DNA of 64,000 nt from Sphingobium sp. YR768 (GTDB lineage: Bacteria > Pseudomonadota > Alphaproteobacteria > Sphingomonadales > Sphingomonadaceae): positions 124,001 through 188,000 of the forward strand of contig NZ_FOGE01000005.1 of the NCBI RefSeq assembly GCF_900111125.1, written 5' to 3'. Positions 45,574-54,804 of this stretch are shown one piece after another. The position numbers and the translations under genes were made by a program. The notes under the pieces were generated by a model. The model was not told the DNA's origin. It saw nothing but the letters and a program-made list of their open reading frames with translations, and did not search any database. Position 1 is the stretch's first letter, and every line of letters begins with the position of its first letter.

Positions 45574-48500
45574 TTATCGATCCCGCCGCTCCTTGAAGCT
45601 GGGATCGCCGTCCGCCAATCCGTTGTCGCGATCGAAAAGCAGTCGCCCGGAACTGAGGATGGAAGACTGTTCCATCGATGTGATAGGACCGGTTACATCG
45701 ACTGTCCCACGTCCGGCGTCAGCCTGTCTTAGGTATCGGTTCCGGAGACCGTCATTACCGAGCACGCGCTCACTGAGTTCCCGGACAAAAGTTTCCTCCG
45801 GACGACCAGAACGGGCGGCAGCTTTATCTGATGATGCGATCGCCTCCCGCACATCGTAATTCACAGTATCGATCGATGACTGAGCGACAACCGCTGCAAT
45901 TCCTCGATCGGAAATGTCGGCGCTCACCTTGCCCGTCAACGAGCCTGTAGCACTGCCTTTGGCGCCAGCTTTTTCCTCGCTGCCCTTCCCGCCAGAGCCA
46001 ACTCCGCGCGATGCTGAAGCCGTGAGATCGCCGGAGATGCTCTGGTTATCCGCTGTTGAGTGCTCTGCCGACCGTGAAAGCGAGCGCTGCCACCCAGTCT
46101 GCACCATGATCGCGGTGACATCGCGTTCCAGCGTATCGGCGACCTGCGGTTTCAGCCGCCAGTCACCCCGCCGATCCATCTCGAACCCGCCACGCAGCCA
46201 GTTGGCCATCGCGGCCTGGCCTTCAGCGCCATTGCCGAGGAAATGCTCGATCGTGTCTGGTCCCGCCTGTTTGCCGGCTTCAAACCGCGTACTGGTGTCG
46301 TTGCGGGCGGACTGGCTGAACCCGGTGCTGCTGGAGACGAGCAGATCATTGTGCGCGAAGCTGAACCGGGCGTGCCCGCCATTGGCGATCGCGCCAAGCT
46401 GGCTCTCGTTGATAAGCCCGCCTCGCCACATCTGTGCCGCGAGCTCCGGCGTCAGATTGAGGCTGACATCCCCATTCTGATCCATGGCGATCTGGCGCTT
46501 CGACATCTCGATCCCATGCGCGCGCAACAGCGCCTGGGTACGGGTGAGCCGCTCCTTGTCGACTATTCCTGTCAGTCGTTCATTGCGCGCCCGATCGACG
46601 ATGCCCTCCGCGCCGCCTTCCGCCATATCGACCTGGTTTCCGGCGGTGCCCGCGAGCGCGCGAATGAAGGAATCGAGACGGGCAGCCTCGCGGACCGAGA
46701 CGCCGGCGGCTGCTGCGCCCTCGGCAAAGCCTGCATTGTCCGCCTGCCGCCGTTGCTCGCCGATTTGTGCATTGCCGCGAACCCCATCCGGACCAATCTC
46801 GCGCTGGGCGTCGAGCTTCCCGGACCGCTCGGCAAAGTCGTAACCCGCCGCTTCACGCGTGCGGCCGTAGACACTCGTGCCCTCGCGGGCGGCTTCCGCG
46901 CTCGCTCCGTCGGCGGTACCGACCTGGACAGCGGCATTGTAGCTTTCCAGCGCCCGCAGCACCTGCGCCTCATTGCGCCCAGTCGAACGCGAGAGCTGCG
47001 TAATGGCGGTCGAACGCGCTTCGCCCGACAAAGCATTGATGAACCCGATGCGTCGGCTGGTTTCGGTGACCGAAAGGCCAAGCATGGCCGCGGCCTGCCG
47101 TTGCCCCTGATTGCCGCCGGTGCGGTGCGCCTGCTCGGTTGCGACATTGCTCCGCTCAACGGCAGCAACCCTGTCGCCTGCATAGTCGCGTCGTCCCTCC
47201 ATAGCGCCGACCTGCGTCTGCGCGGCGGTCAGGTCATTACGCAGCATCTTTTCCTGATCGAAGGCGTTGGCTGTCAGCTTGGCAAAGGTCGGATCGGCGC
47301 TTGCCTGGCCGATCACAGTCGAGGCCTTGAGTGCGGCGTCCTTTGCATCATAGCCGCTGCGCTCGAAATGCCGCTGCGCGCCCGACTGCATCATCTCATA
47401 GGCGCGCTGGTCGCCGAACGCCTTCCACTGCACCATGTTCTGCGCGAAGGCAGCAAAGGCACGCTCGCCGGTCTGGCCTTCCCCGAAGTAGGTTGTGCCC
47501 AGCTTGCGCAGCGCGTCGCCCTGCGCGAAATTGTGGATCGCCGACGTCGCTGCATTGCTGCGGATCGCGCTGGCCGTCGCCGGATCGCTCAAATCCCGCC
47601 CGACGAGGGCAGGGGAAAGGCCGCCCAGCTCCCGCGCGGCGTCTGTACGACCCAGGCCAAAGGCCGCCGTTCCCGCTGCCCCACCACCATGTTCGCCAAG
47701 CACCGATCCGGCCGAAGCAAAGCTGCGGTCGAGACCAAAGCTGCTGCGTTCACCAAAGTCGCCGAACCCGAACGACGTCGATCGCCGCGCCGTGGTGCCA
47801 CTAGCCGATGCCTGCGCTTCCAGCGCCGAGGCATAGCCCTCGCTCGTTCCCACAGTCGCGGCTGCCATGCTGCCTTGGCCCTGGACACCGAGCATTCCGG
47901 ACGTGAAGGCCGTGAACATATTGCCCGAGAAGCGGAACACGGTGAACACGAAGGCGCCGGCGAGGCCCGCAGCGGCGGTACGGAACGAACCGAAGATGGC
48001 CAGCGCCTTCATCGCGGCCGACGGTGCCAGGATCCAGCTATCGGCTGCGACGTTGGTCGCGCGCAGTTCGGCAAGCACGTCCATCGCCCGGCCGAGGGTC
48101 AGCTGGTATATGCCCGCATCGATCACACCCCACAGCGCAACGAACACGAAGAGGCCGAGCGCGAAGCTGGCGACCCTGAGGTTAATCGGCGTCAGGATGA
48201 ACAGGAGTGCGATCGGCATCATCATGAGCATGATCGCGAACACTGAGGCGCGGATGGTCGGCATCCATTCATTGGCGGTCGAGAGCGTGGCGAGGCCATT
48301 GGACTCAATGGCCCGGTTGGCCATCACGCGCGCGGTTGCCGCCGGCGAATCCTCGAACAGGACGTCGCCGACAGTTTGACCGAGCAGGACATTGGTGAGA
48401 AACTTCTGTCGGCTCATCGACTGGCCCAGCATCATGTCGCCCAGGCTATCGATCTGCTGGCGGCAGCGATCGCGCTGGCTCGCCTGGGTCACGTCGAAGC

Positions 48501-49329
48501 CGGTGCGAGAGCAGACCTGATCGCTATAGGCGTCGAACAATGTCGCGTCCGAGAGACGGTCGGCAATATAGCCCCAGGCCGCATCGCAGCTCATCGTCGT
48601 CCCGGCCTTGTCGCTCGCCGTGAACACGGTCGAGAAGGTGGCGGGGCCGGCCATTGCCGCGAACGAGGCGGGCAGGTCGGTCGACGTCCGGAAAAGCTGA
48701 TCGTCGTCGACGCCATAGGCCGGCGACACACGCGCCACCGGATAGCATTGACGCACATAATCCTTCACCGTCGCGTCGAGGAAAGTATCGACGATCGGGC
48801 TGCGTGGGCTAACCGCGTTCAGAAACAGATCGAACGCATGGCCACCCGCGCCGAACTCCAGCTTGGCATTGGGATCGGTCGTGTTGTCGTCGATGGTTTC
48901 GGCAAGTGCGCGTTCCATGAGGTTGGTGACGCCAGCGACCAGCACGATCAGGTTGGGGACATCGCCAACCGGCTGATAGGCGTTGCGCACCCGGTCATAG
49001 ATGTGGACGGTGCCGGTGGTGGCGATCATCCCCGCGAACAGGCCGATACCGACCAGCATCTGGAAGCCGAAGGCGACAAGGCCCATGCCCGAGCCCTTGA
49101 TGCTGGCGATGACAGCGCCAAATGCGATGCCGACCACCGCGATGATCACGACCAGCGTCTCGTAGCGCGGATCGCCGAAGATCATCGCTACGAGGTGGAA
49201 CGCGTCGACGGTTTCGGAAAAGCCGTCCCATGTGTGGTAACTGGCATCGATGGCCAGCGCGGGTGTGGCGCCCAGACATCCCATAAGGACGCATGCCAAG
49301 CGGATAAGATGACGCATGGTTTGCCTCAC
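45574..49329 (-). CDS. traG: F-type conjugation protein TraG
   Basis: A 1,251-aa inner-membrane protein, last gene of the operon. A signal-like N-terminus (LACVLMGCLGATPALA) precedes about six membrane segments within the first 420 residues (VVIIAVVGIAFGAVIASI, FAIMLMMMPIALLFILTPIN). A very long periplasmic C-terminal part is Ala/Gln/Arg-rich. In F, TraG's N-terminus takes part in pilus assembly and its C-terminus in mating-pair stabilisation. It is longer than F TraG (938 aa), with the excess in the C-terminal region. It overlaps traH by 4 bp. Confidence 0.9.
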   Translation of the reverse strand: MRQTMRHLIRLACVLMGCLGATPALAIDASYHTWDGFSETVDAFHLVAMIFGDPRYETLVVIIAVVGIAFGAVIASIKGSGMGLVAFGFQMLVGIGLFAGMIATTGTVHIYDRVRNAYQPVGDVPNLIVLVAGVTNLMERALAETIDDNTTDPNAKLEFGAGGHAFDLFLNAVSPRSPIVDTFLDATVKDYVRQCYPVARVSPAYGVDDDQLFRTSTDLPASFAAMAGPATFSTVFTASDKAGTTMSCDAAWGYIADRLSDATLFDAYSDQVCSRTGFDVTQASQRDRCRQQIDSLGDMMLGQSMSRQKFLTNVLLGQTVGDVLFEDSPAATARVMANRAIESNGLATLSTANEWMPTIRASVFAIMLMMMPIALLFILTPINLRVASFALGLFVFVALWGVIDAGIYQLTLGRAMDVLAELRATNVAADSWILAPSAAMKALAIFGSFRTAAAGLAGAFVFTVFRFSGNMFTAFTSGMLGVQGQGSMAAATVGTSEGYASALEAQASASGTTARRSTSFGFGDFGERSSFGLDRSFASAGSVLGEHGGGAAGTAAFGLGRTDAARELGGLSPALVGRDLSDPATASAIRSNAATSAIHNFAQGDALRKLGTTYFGEGQTGERAFAAFAQNMVQWKAFGDQRAYEMMQSGAQRHFERSGYDAKDAALKASTVIGQASADPTFAKLTANAFDQEKMLRNDLTAAQTQVGAMEGRRDYAGDRVAAVERSNVATEQAHRTGGNQGQRQAAAMLGLSVTETSRRIGFINALSGEARSTAITQLSRSTGRNEAQVLRALESYNAAVQVGTADGASAEAAREGTSVYGRTREAAGYDFAERSGKLDAQREIGPDGVRGNAQIGEQRRQADNAGFAEGAAAAGVSVREAARLDSFIRALAGTAGNQVDMAEGGAEGIVDRARNERLTGIVDKERLTRTQALLRAHGIEMSKRQIAMDQNGDVSLNLTPELAAQMWRGGLINESQLGAIANGGHARFSFAHNDLLVSSSTGFSQSARNDTSTRFEAGKQAGPDTIEHFLGNGAEGQAAMANWLRGGFEMDRRGDWRLKPQVADTLERDVTAIMVQTGWQRSLSRSAEHSTADNQSISGDLTASASRGVGSGGKGSEEKAGAKGSATGSLTGKVSADISDRGIAAVVAQSSIDTVNYDVREAIASSDKAAARSGRPEETFVRELSERVLGNDGLRNRYLRQADAGRGTVDVTGPITSMEQSSILSSGRLLFDRDNGLADGDPSFKERRDR

Positions 49330-50750
49330 CGGTTGCGATTGGCGTTGGCGCCCGCGGCGTCGCGGGCATCGCGGTCGCGCTGGCGCACAACACCGGCATA
49401 GTTAGCCGACAGGTTCGCCTGGCTCATCGCGGCCATGTAGGACTGGCGCATCTGCGCACGCTGGCGCAAAACCTCGTCGCGCAACTCCCGCAACTGCTCG
49501 ATGCCCTTGGTCAGAATGCGGGTCTGGCAGATGTTGCTATTCTCGGCATCGGCGGCGCCCGCGGTGGTTGCGCCGCGCTCGGCATTCTGCAGTGCGAAGT
49601 CGATCGAGCGGGTCAGGTCATTGAGCATCTGATAAGCGAGGGTGAGGGAGACAAGTTCGTCGGTATCGGCGATCACGCTGTCCGTGAGGCCCTGCCGCAC
49701 ACCCCATTCGAGCAGGCGGTAGACCGGCAGGGTCCGCACATTGGCGACGAACTGCTTTTCCTCAATGGTGAGCGCAGCGCGCGTCCGGATCTTGACGGAG
49801 ATCGCCTCCATCCTCTCGCGCGCCAAAATGAGCGCGCCGCGCCCCGCACCGTTCACCGAACAATCCGCTCCAGTCGCAGGGATGTTGAGCGCGCGGGTCG
49901 GAACACGTCCCGTCAGGAAGTCATCGGCGCTTTCGGTATCCTGGCGCGGACATGCAGGAATAGCCGAAAAGATCGGCACCTTGTCGTTGGCGTCCCAGCG
50001 CATATAGACATCGCCGACCCGGGCCCGCATCACGCCCGCCCAATCGGATGCACCCACCCGCGCGGCGGCATGCGCTAGCAGCGAGCCGGTCTTGAAGATG
50101 TCCGTGACCTCTGCCGGGCAATTGGCGAGTGCGTCCTTGAGATCCTCCGTTGGGTTGCCCTTGTTCGACTGGATTTTCTCGCGGCTCTGCTGCCAGCTAT
50201 TGGCATAGCCCTCGCGGATCGACTTGTAGCCGGTCATCTCCTCGACGATCCCCGACATGTTGTCGTCGCCTTTGGCGATTTGCACCATGCGATTGGCGAG
50301 ACGGCAGTCATTTACCTGGATGGAATTGAGATAATTGGTCGCTGCCTCCATCTTTGAAATTATATTTCCCATTTTTTCGTCGAGCGTTTCGAGGAGATAC
50401 TGGAAGGCGACGGCCGGCGCGGCCTGCAGGATCGTCTCGAGTTTCTGGACGAGATAGTCGGGGTCGAGGAACGACATTCCCCCTAAGAACATGTCGATGC
50501 CGCCACAGCCCGCCTTCACCTTGGGCAACGTCAGACTCATGAGATAGTCGTCATGGACGTCGACACGGCCCGACATTCCGCCCGCGGTCACATAGCCGCG
50601 GGTCTGATCCTCGAAGCTGCCCGGTGAGGTGTAGGTGACATTATCGAACCAGCTCTCGGCCCAGCTTTGGGCATGAGCAGGCACCGCCTGGCCGCATGAA
50701 GCTGCAATCAGGCAGAGAGCAAGAAAGGGACGGCGTACATTACGGACCAT
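49326..50750 (-). CDS. traH: F-type conjugation protein TraH
   Basis: A 474-aa periplasmic pilus-assembly protein. The signal peptide (RRPFLALCLIAASCGQAVPAHA) is followed by conserved TraH sequence SPGSFEDQTRGYVTAGGMSGR, CGGIDMFLGGMSFLDPDYLV and a C-terminal coiled coil. ATG at 50750 has AGGA 8 bp upstream; the ORF begins 11 codons earlier without support. It overlaps traG (ATGA). Confidence 0.93.
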   Translation of the reverse strand: MVRNVRRPFLALCLIAASCGQAVPAHAQSWAESWFDNVTYTSPGSFEDQTRGYVTAGGMSGRVDVHDDYLMSLTLPKVKAGCGGIDMFLGGMSFLDPDYLVQKLETILQAAPAVAFQYLLETLDEKMGNIISKMEAATNYLNSIQVNDCRLANRMVQIAKGDDNMSGIVEEMTGYKSIREGYANSWQQSREKIQSNKGNPTEDLKDALANCPAEVTDIFKTGSLLAHAAARVGASDWAGVMRARVGDVYMRWDANDKVPIFSAIPACPRQDTESADDFLTGRVPTRALNIPATGADCSVNGAGRGALILARERMEAISVKIRTRAALTIEEKQFVANVRTLPVYRLLEWGVRQGLTDSVIADTDELVSLTLAYQMLNDLTRSIDFALQNAERGATTAGAADAENSNICQTRILTKGIEQLRELRDEVLRQRAQMRQSYMAAMSQANLSANYAGVVRQRDRDARDAAGANANRNR

Positions 50751-50796
50751 GACAGATTTCCTGATGGGAAAAGTTGACGACACAGCCCCCGCACGA

Positions 50797-51399
50797 TCAG
50801 CGTATTCTCCGATCGGAAGAGACCGGCGCCCTCACGCCGACAATTCCGGTAAATTTCGACATGGCGCGCACGCCGACGGCTGCCCGGGTTCCCGACAGCA
50901 TCCGGGCGGCCAGCCAGGTGTTGCGCGCGATATTGGCGCCGTGATCGGTACCGATCGCGACCGGTACCATGCGACCCGGATCGGCCAGCGGCCGCACCCA
51001 GGCGACGGGGTTGCCGACCCAGGGAAGGCCGAGACGCCCCGAGCGCAGAGCCGCTTCCTCAGCCCTAAGCGTTCGGACCTGCCAGCCGTAGCGACCACGG
51101 AATGCCAGAAGCTTTGACCATAGATCGCCGCACGGCAGGCAACCTGGCGCGGTGCTCATTTCGATCACATAGAGCGATACCTGACCGCGCAGCATGGGTT
51201 CGAAATCGGGCGGAAAGTCTCGCGTCACTGGCACGCGCGAAAGCCAAAGTCGCATGTCCGCAACTGTCGACACCGGATGAATGGCGGCCTGCCGCGCGGC
51301 GTCCCGTTCTTTCTGCTGCGCGAGGGCCATGGCCGGCAGCAATGCCGATGGCGCGAGCAGGAGGGGGCCGGAGACCAGCATGTGGACCAGGCGCCTCAT
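50797..51399 (-). CDS. thioredoxin-fold conjugation protein, TrbB-like
   Basis: About 200 aa with a signal peptide (MLVSGPLLLAPSALLPAMALA) and a single thioredoxin-like domain with the redox motif CLPC in STAPGCLPCGDLWSKL. Its position after traF and before traH is that of trbB in F, a DsbC-like disulphide isomerase helping cysteine-rich TraN, TraU and TraH to fold. The C-terminal part is not family-typical. Start overlaps the traF stop (ATGA). Confidence 0.75.
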   Translation of the reverse strand: MRRLVHMLVSGPLLLAPSALLPAMALAQQKERDAARQAAIHPVSTVADMRLWLSRVPVTRDFPPDFEPMLRGQVSLYVIEMSTAPGCLPCGDLWSKLLAFRGRYGWQVRTLRAEEAALRSGRLGLPWVGNPVAWVRPLADPGRMVPVAIGTDHGANIARNTWLAARMLSGTRAAVGVRAMSKFTGIVGVRAPVSSDRRIR

Positions 51400-52283
51400 G
51401 GCCTGGGCTCCCGTGCATCGATGAGATCGCCGCCGATCACGCGCGGATCGGTCGAGGAGACCGGCCCGTTGGCCAGTGCGTCGAAGAACCCGTCTTCTTC
51501 GCCGGCGCCGGTCAGCCATTGCTCTGGCCGGATATCGCCGCTCAGCAGCCGTACCGCCTGATAGGCCATCTGCGCGAGATTGGGATAAGTCTCGACGCCC
51601 GCGGCGATGACCATGCGCTGGGGACTGCCCCGGCGGATGACCATGGTGGTCGGCGTCACTTCGACCCCGAAACGCTGTCCCATCTCAGGCCGGCGATCGA
51701 GGTCCATCAGGCTTACCTGCCAGCCCATGTCATCCTGGAACCGCTGGACGATCGGCCATTGCACCTTGCAGTAGCCGCAGGACTCGCGGGCAAACATGAC
51801 GAGAGCGAATTCACCGGCTTTGGACCGCAGATATTGCCGGCGCACCTGGTCCTTCTTTGCGCCCAGCGCATCGCGGGCTTCGCCGACCATCGGATTGGCC
51901 GCTCTGGCATTGAGCTGCGGATGGGTGAGCATGGCAAGCTGGGTCACGCCGGCAAAGGCGCGGGCCTTGCGCCGGGCGAAATCCTGGAGGCGCCAGAAAT
52001 CGGCGACCGCGTCGATCGTGAGGACGGTTGCGGCATAGTCGCGCTGCTCCACGATGAGCTTCGCGATCCGGGGCGGCGACCATTTGGCCAACTCGACCAT
52101 CGGCGGGATGAGGGGCTTTGGAACGGCGTCATCTTGCGCCTCTTCGGCAGGGCCGGATTTGGGCGTCTCGTACCACCAATAACCCCGTGCCGCATGATCG
52201 GTTGCGGGCGCAGATGTCGCTTGGGCGCATGCGGGACCGGCGGACATGAGCAGGACCGCACCCATGGAGAACAAGCGCTTCAT
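51396..52283 (-). CDS. traF: F-type conjugation protein TraF
   Basis: A 295-aa periplasmic protein. Signal peptide MKRLFSMGAVLLMSAGPACA, then the TraF N-domain (GYWWYETP) and a thioredoxin fold with CGYC in FARESCGYCKVQWPIV, a cis-proline region GVEVTPTTMVI and the conserved AQMAYQAVRLLSGDIRPEQW. F TraF lacks the CxxC; this one keeps it and may be redox-active. It overlaps the S26 peptidase gene (ATGA). Confidence 0.92.
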   Translation of the reverse strand: MKRLFSMGAVLLMSAGPACAQATSAPATDHAARGYWWYETPKSGPAEEAQDDAVPKPLIPPMVELAKWSPPRIAKLIVEQRDYAATVLTIDAVADFWRLQDFARRKARAFAGVTQLAMLTHPQLNARAANPMVGEARDALGAKKDQVRRQYLRSKAGEFALVMFARESCGYCKVQWPIVQRFQDDMGWQVSLMDLDRRPEMGQRFGVEVTPTTMVIRRGSPQRMVIAAGVETYPNLAQMAYQAVRLLSGDIRPEQWLTGAGEEDGFFDALANGPVSSTDPRVIGGDLIDAREPRP

Positions 52284-52876
52284 AGCAGTTTCTCCATGCG
52301 AGAGAGCCGCTCGATCGCCACCGGGCCATAATAGCGGCTGTCATACCCGTCAGGATGACGCGAGCCGACGAAGATCATCCCTTCGGGAATACGCGCGCTT
52401 TCCGGCTGCCAATGGTCAAGCGCCTTGCCGCTGCGTGCGGCGGATTTGCTGATGCCCATCAACTGGCCATTGCAATAATACCAGCCATTCCGGCCCCCGC
52501 CCAGGCCGGCGGGCCTTTCGACCATGACGATCCGGTCTCCGGGCAGGCACAGTGCATATTTGGTGACGGAGACGGGGGCCGGGCCCGCCACCGGGTCGGA
52601 AAGCGTGAATGATACGAGATCGCCGCGCTCAACAACGCCAGGGGAACGGTGCACCACCCAGGCGTCGATCGATGGCGTCATGACCAGGGTGATCTGCGGC
52701 ATCACCCACCAGGCGAAGAGACCGATCGGCAGCACGATCCCATAGGCTTTGAGAAGCTGTGCAGGCCGCGCCGGCTGCCCCAGGCCGCTTGCGCCCAGCG
52801 CCACGGCTGCCCGGAGCGGCAAATCCTTGAGTTCGCGCCAGAGCCGGTTACCGGCCCGCCAACTGAGCAAGAGCAT
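52280..52876 (-). CDS. S26-type conjugative signal peptidase
   Basis: A 198-aa membrane-anchored peptidase of the TraF (RP4-type)/LepB group. A membrane segment (YGIVLPIGLFAWWVMPQITL) is followed by the catalytic serine in TPSIDAWVV and the lysine region SVTKYALCLPGDRI. These enzymes mature or cyclise pilins. The ATG at 52876 is chosen; an earlier one at 52987 reads into trbC. It overlaps trbC by 29 bp. Confidence 0.85.
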   Translation of the reverse strand: MLLLSWRAGNRLWRELKDLPLRAAVALGASGLGQPARPAQLLKAYGIVLPIGLFAWWVMPQITLVMTPSIDAWVVHRSPGVVERGDLVSFTLSDPVAGPAPVSVTKYALCLPGDRIVMVERPAGLGGGRNGWYYCNGQLMGISKSAARSGKALDHWQPESARIPEGMIFVGSRHPDGYDSRYYGPVAIERLSRMEKLL

Positions 52877-53738
52877 CTCGCACCTCCTCTTTGCCGCCCA
52901 AGCGGCCATATTCCTCGAGCAATCCGGAAAGGGCGGCATCGCCCAGGACGATATGCGCGGCGCGAGGACTGGCCTCGTCGCGCTCACAATAGGGCAGGGT
53001 CGGATTGCCCGGGATCATCGCCAGCGCGGGTACCTGGGTGACGCCATGCTGCCGGAACACCAGCGGATCGACGATGAGCTGTACGTCTCGCATCGCGCAG
53101 GCCGGGCCTTCGCAACCGAGGTCGCGGCGCAAAATGGCCGCCGACAATTTCGCCATCGGCGCGACCTGCCGCATCCCGCCTGGCATGCCCCGGAAGGCCA
53201 TAACACCCCCGGCACGCTCGAGCTGCCCTGCATAGATGCGCAGCGTTTCGACCGGCATGGAGGACGACACAAACAGCACCGGAACCCAGCGTTTCGTGCC
53301 GCCCGTGGTCACGACCCCTGCCAGCGCCGCCTCTTCGGGCTGTTCAAGGCCCAAAGCCTGCGCGATACGACGGCTGGCGGTTTCCCGCTCGATGGCCAGT
53401 GCTTCGCGCGCCGCCGCGACATCGGCCTCCACCCGTTTCTCCATGGCGGGGGCCTGCTTGCGCCTGTTGATACCCTCGAAGGCGCGGCGCTCCGCGCCAG
53501 CGTCCGCTTTTGAAGGCACAACGGGCGAGGCTTTCGTTGAAGCCTTGGTCTTGGCCGCAGCCCGCTTCACGCGCTCCATAGCCGCCTCACCGTAATCCTG
53601 GATGCGAGTACGCGCATTTTCGCTTGTCGGCTGATCGGCTACGGCCCGCGGTTCACTTGCACGCACCGATGCGGGGTCGATCGTGAGAGCCGCCAGAAGC
53701 AGGGCGCGGCTAGTTGCTGATCGTCTGCATATGGGCAT
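52848..53738 (-). CDS. trbC: F-type conjugation pilin-assembly protein TrbC
   Basis: A 296-aa protein. Signal-like N-terminus (RALLLAALTIDPASVRA), then a long charged Ala/Lys/Glu region, and the TrbC core VPVLFVSSSMPVETLRIYAG, RGMPGGMRQVAPM, VQLIVDPLVFRQHGVTQVPA. The core has a thioredoxin-like fold without active cysteines. It partners TraW. It overlaps both neighbours by 29 bp. Confidence 0.9.
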   Translation of the reverse strand: MPICRRSATSRALLLAALTIDPASVRASEPRAVADQPTSENARTRIQDYGEAAMERVKRAAAKTKASTKASPVVPSKADAGAERRAFEGINRRKQAPAMEKRVEADVAAAREALAIERETASRRIAQALGLEQPEEAALAGVVTTGGTKRWVPVLFVSSSMPVETLRIYAGQLERAGGVMAFRGMPGGMRQVAPMAKLSAAILRRDLGCEGPACAMRDVQLIVDPLVFRQHGVTQVPALAMIPGNPTLPYCERDEASPRAAHIVLGDAALSGLLEEYGRLGGKEEVRDALAQLAGR

Positions 53739-54804
53739 CGATCTTGTCCTTCATATCGATCTGGATTTCGAATTGGGCGCGTGCCTCGATTTCCGCATAA
53801 TATTCGGAGAGGTCCATTTTGCTGAAGTCGAGCGCCTGGAATTCTTCTGGCGTAAATCCCCGGCAATAGGGTTCCTTGGGTGTACCCCAGCCAATTGCAC
53901 TGAAGGCTTTGAGTTGAGGCCGACCCTGTTCCTGGATGATACGGCCAAGTTTGGTGTTGAAGCAGCAGTGGCCCCGGGCCTTCTGCACGCAGATGCCCAG
54001 GATCTTCGAGGAGCAATAGCTGCCCACCTCATGGCACATGCCCGAGCCGCGCAGCATGCCCACTTCCATGTCCTGTTGGTCGCAGCCCTGGAGCAGCACC
54101 TCGATCATGAAATTGACGGCCAGGCTGATCGCGATCGATGTCGGATCGATGCCGACGATGATTGCGTTGGCACCGGCACTGGCGGCCTGACTCGCCGTCG
54201 CGCCGGCCTTGAAGGCGGTATACGCGGCCTTCATGCCGGTGAAGACGCCCTTGGCGACCGCGATCTTGGTCGAAATAGACGAGATCGAGCCGCCCATGCC
54301 GTCTTTTACGATCTTGCCCTTGTCCTTGCAGCAATTCTGGAACGTGGTGCTGAGACCCGCTGGCCGGCAACGTGCCGCGCGTCCGGAGAAGATCTCGATC
54401 GTGCCGAGGCAATTGCCGTCGGCATCGACGCCCCCATCCGCATCGACTCCCGGATCGTCGACCGGCGGCTCCTCGACGACGGGATTGGCGCTGGTGTTGA
54501 TGCAGGCATTGGCCGAGCAGCTTGGCGCGCCGCCGCTTGCCGGTACGGCGCAGGCATAGTGATCGCCGAGTGGGCAGTGCATCGTCCCGGCCGGATCCGC
54601 CTCGCAGCGTGTTTCGCCGATCGGACACAGCCATCCGCCTGAACCGGTCAGGTGACAGCTCGCCGTTTCGCCGTCGTCGGCCGCATCGCCATTGCCGTTC
54701 AAATCAACCGCGCATAATTGCTGGGCCATGGCAGTCGCCGGGAACAGCGGCAGGCTCGCTGCGACAAGCAGGAGCGTCGAAAGAAAGGCGCGCACGGGCG
54801 TCAT
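53710..54804 (-). CDS. traN: TraN, C-terminal half as a separate gene
   Basis: A 364-aa Cys-rich secreted protein with its own signal peptide (FLSTLLLVAASLPLFPATAMA). It contains calcium-type Asp repeats (DLNGNGDAADDGE, DDPGVDADGGVDADGN) and the TraN C-terminal core (FQNCCKDKGKIVKDG, GSYCSSKILGICVQKARGHCCFNTKLGRIIQEQGRPQL). TraN is the outer-membrane adhesin that stabilises mating pairs. Its start overlaps the stop of the N-terminal half (ATGA), so both are made in step. Confidence 0.85.
   Translation of the reverse strand: MTPVRAFLSTLLLVAASLPLFPATAMAQQLCAVDLNGNGDAADDGETASCHLTGSGGWLCPIGETRCEADPAGTMHCPLGDHYACAVPASGGAPSCSANACINTSANPVVEEPPVDDPGVDADGGVDADGNCLGTIEIFSGRAARCRPAGLSTTFQNCCKDKGKIVKDGMGGSISSISTKIAVAKGVFTGMKAAYTAFKAGATASQAASAGANAIIVGIDPTSIAISLAVNFMIEVLLQGCDQQDMEVGMLRGSGMCHEVGSYCSSKILGICVQKARGHCCFNTKLGRIIQEQGRPQLKAFSAIGWGTPKEPYCRGFTPEEFQALDFSKMDLSEYYAEIEARAQFEIQIDMKDKIDAHMQTISN

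Noticed and set aside
46243..48246. 667-aa open frame on the plus strand
   Set aside because: Antisense to traG, no ribosome site or motif, composition of a shadow frame.
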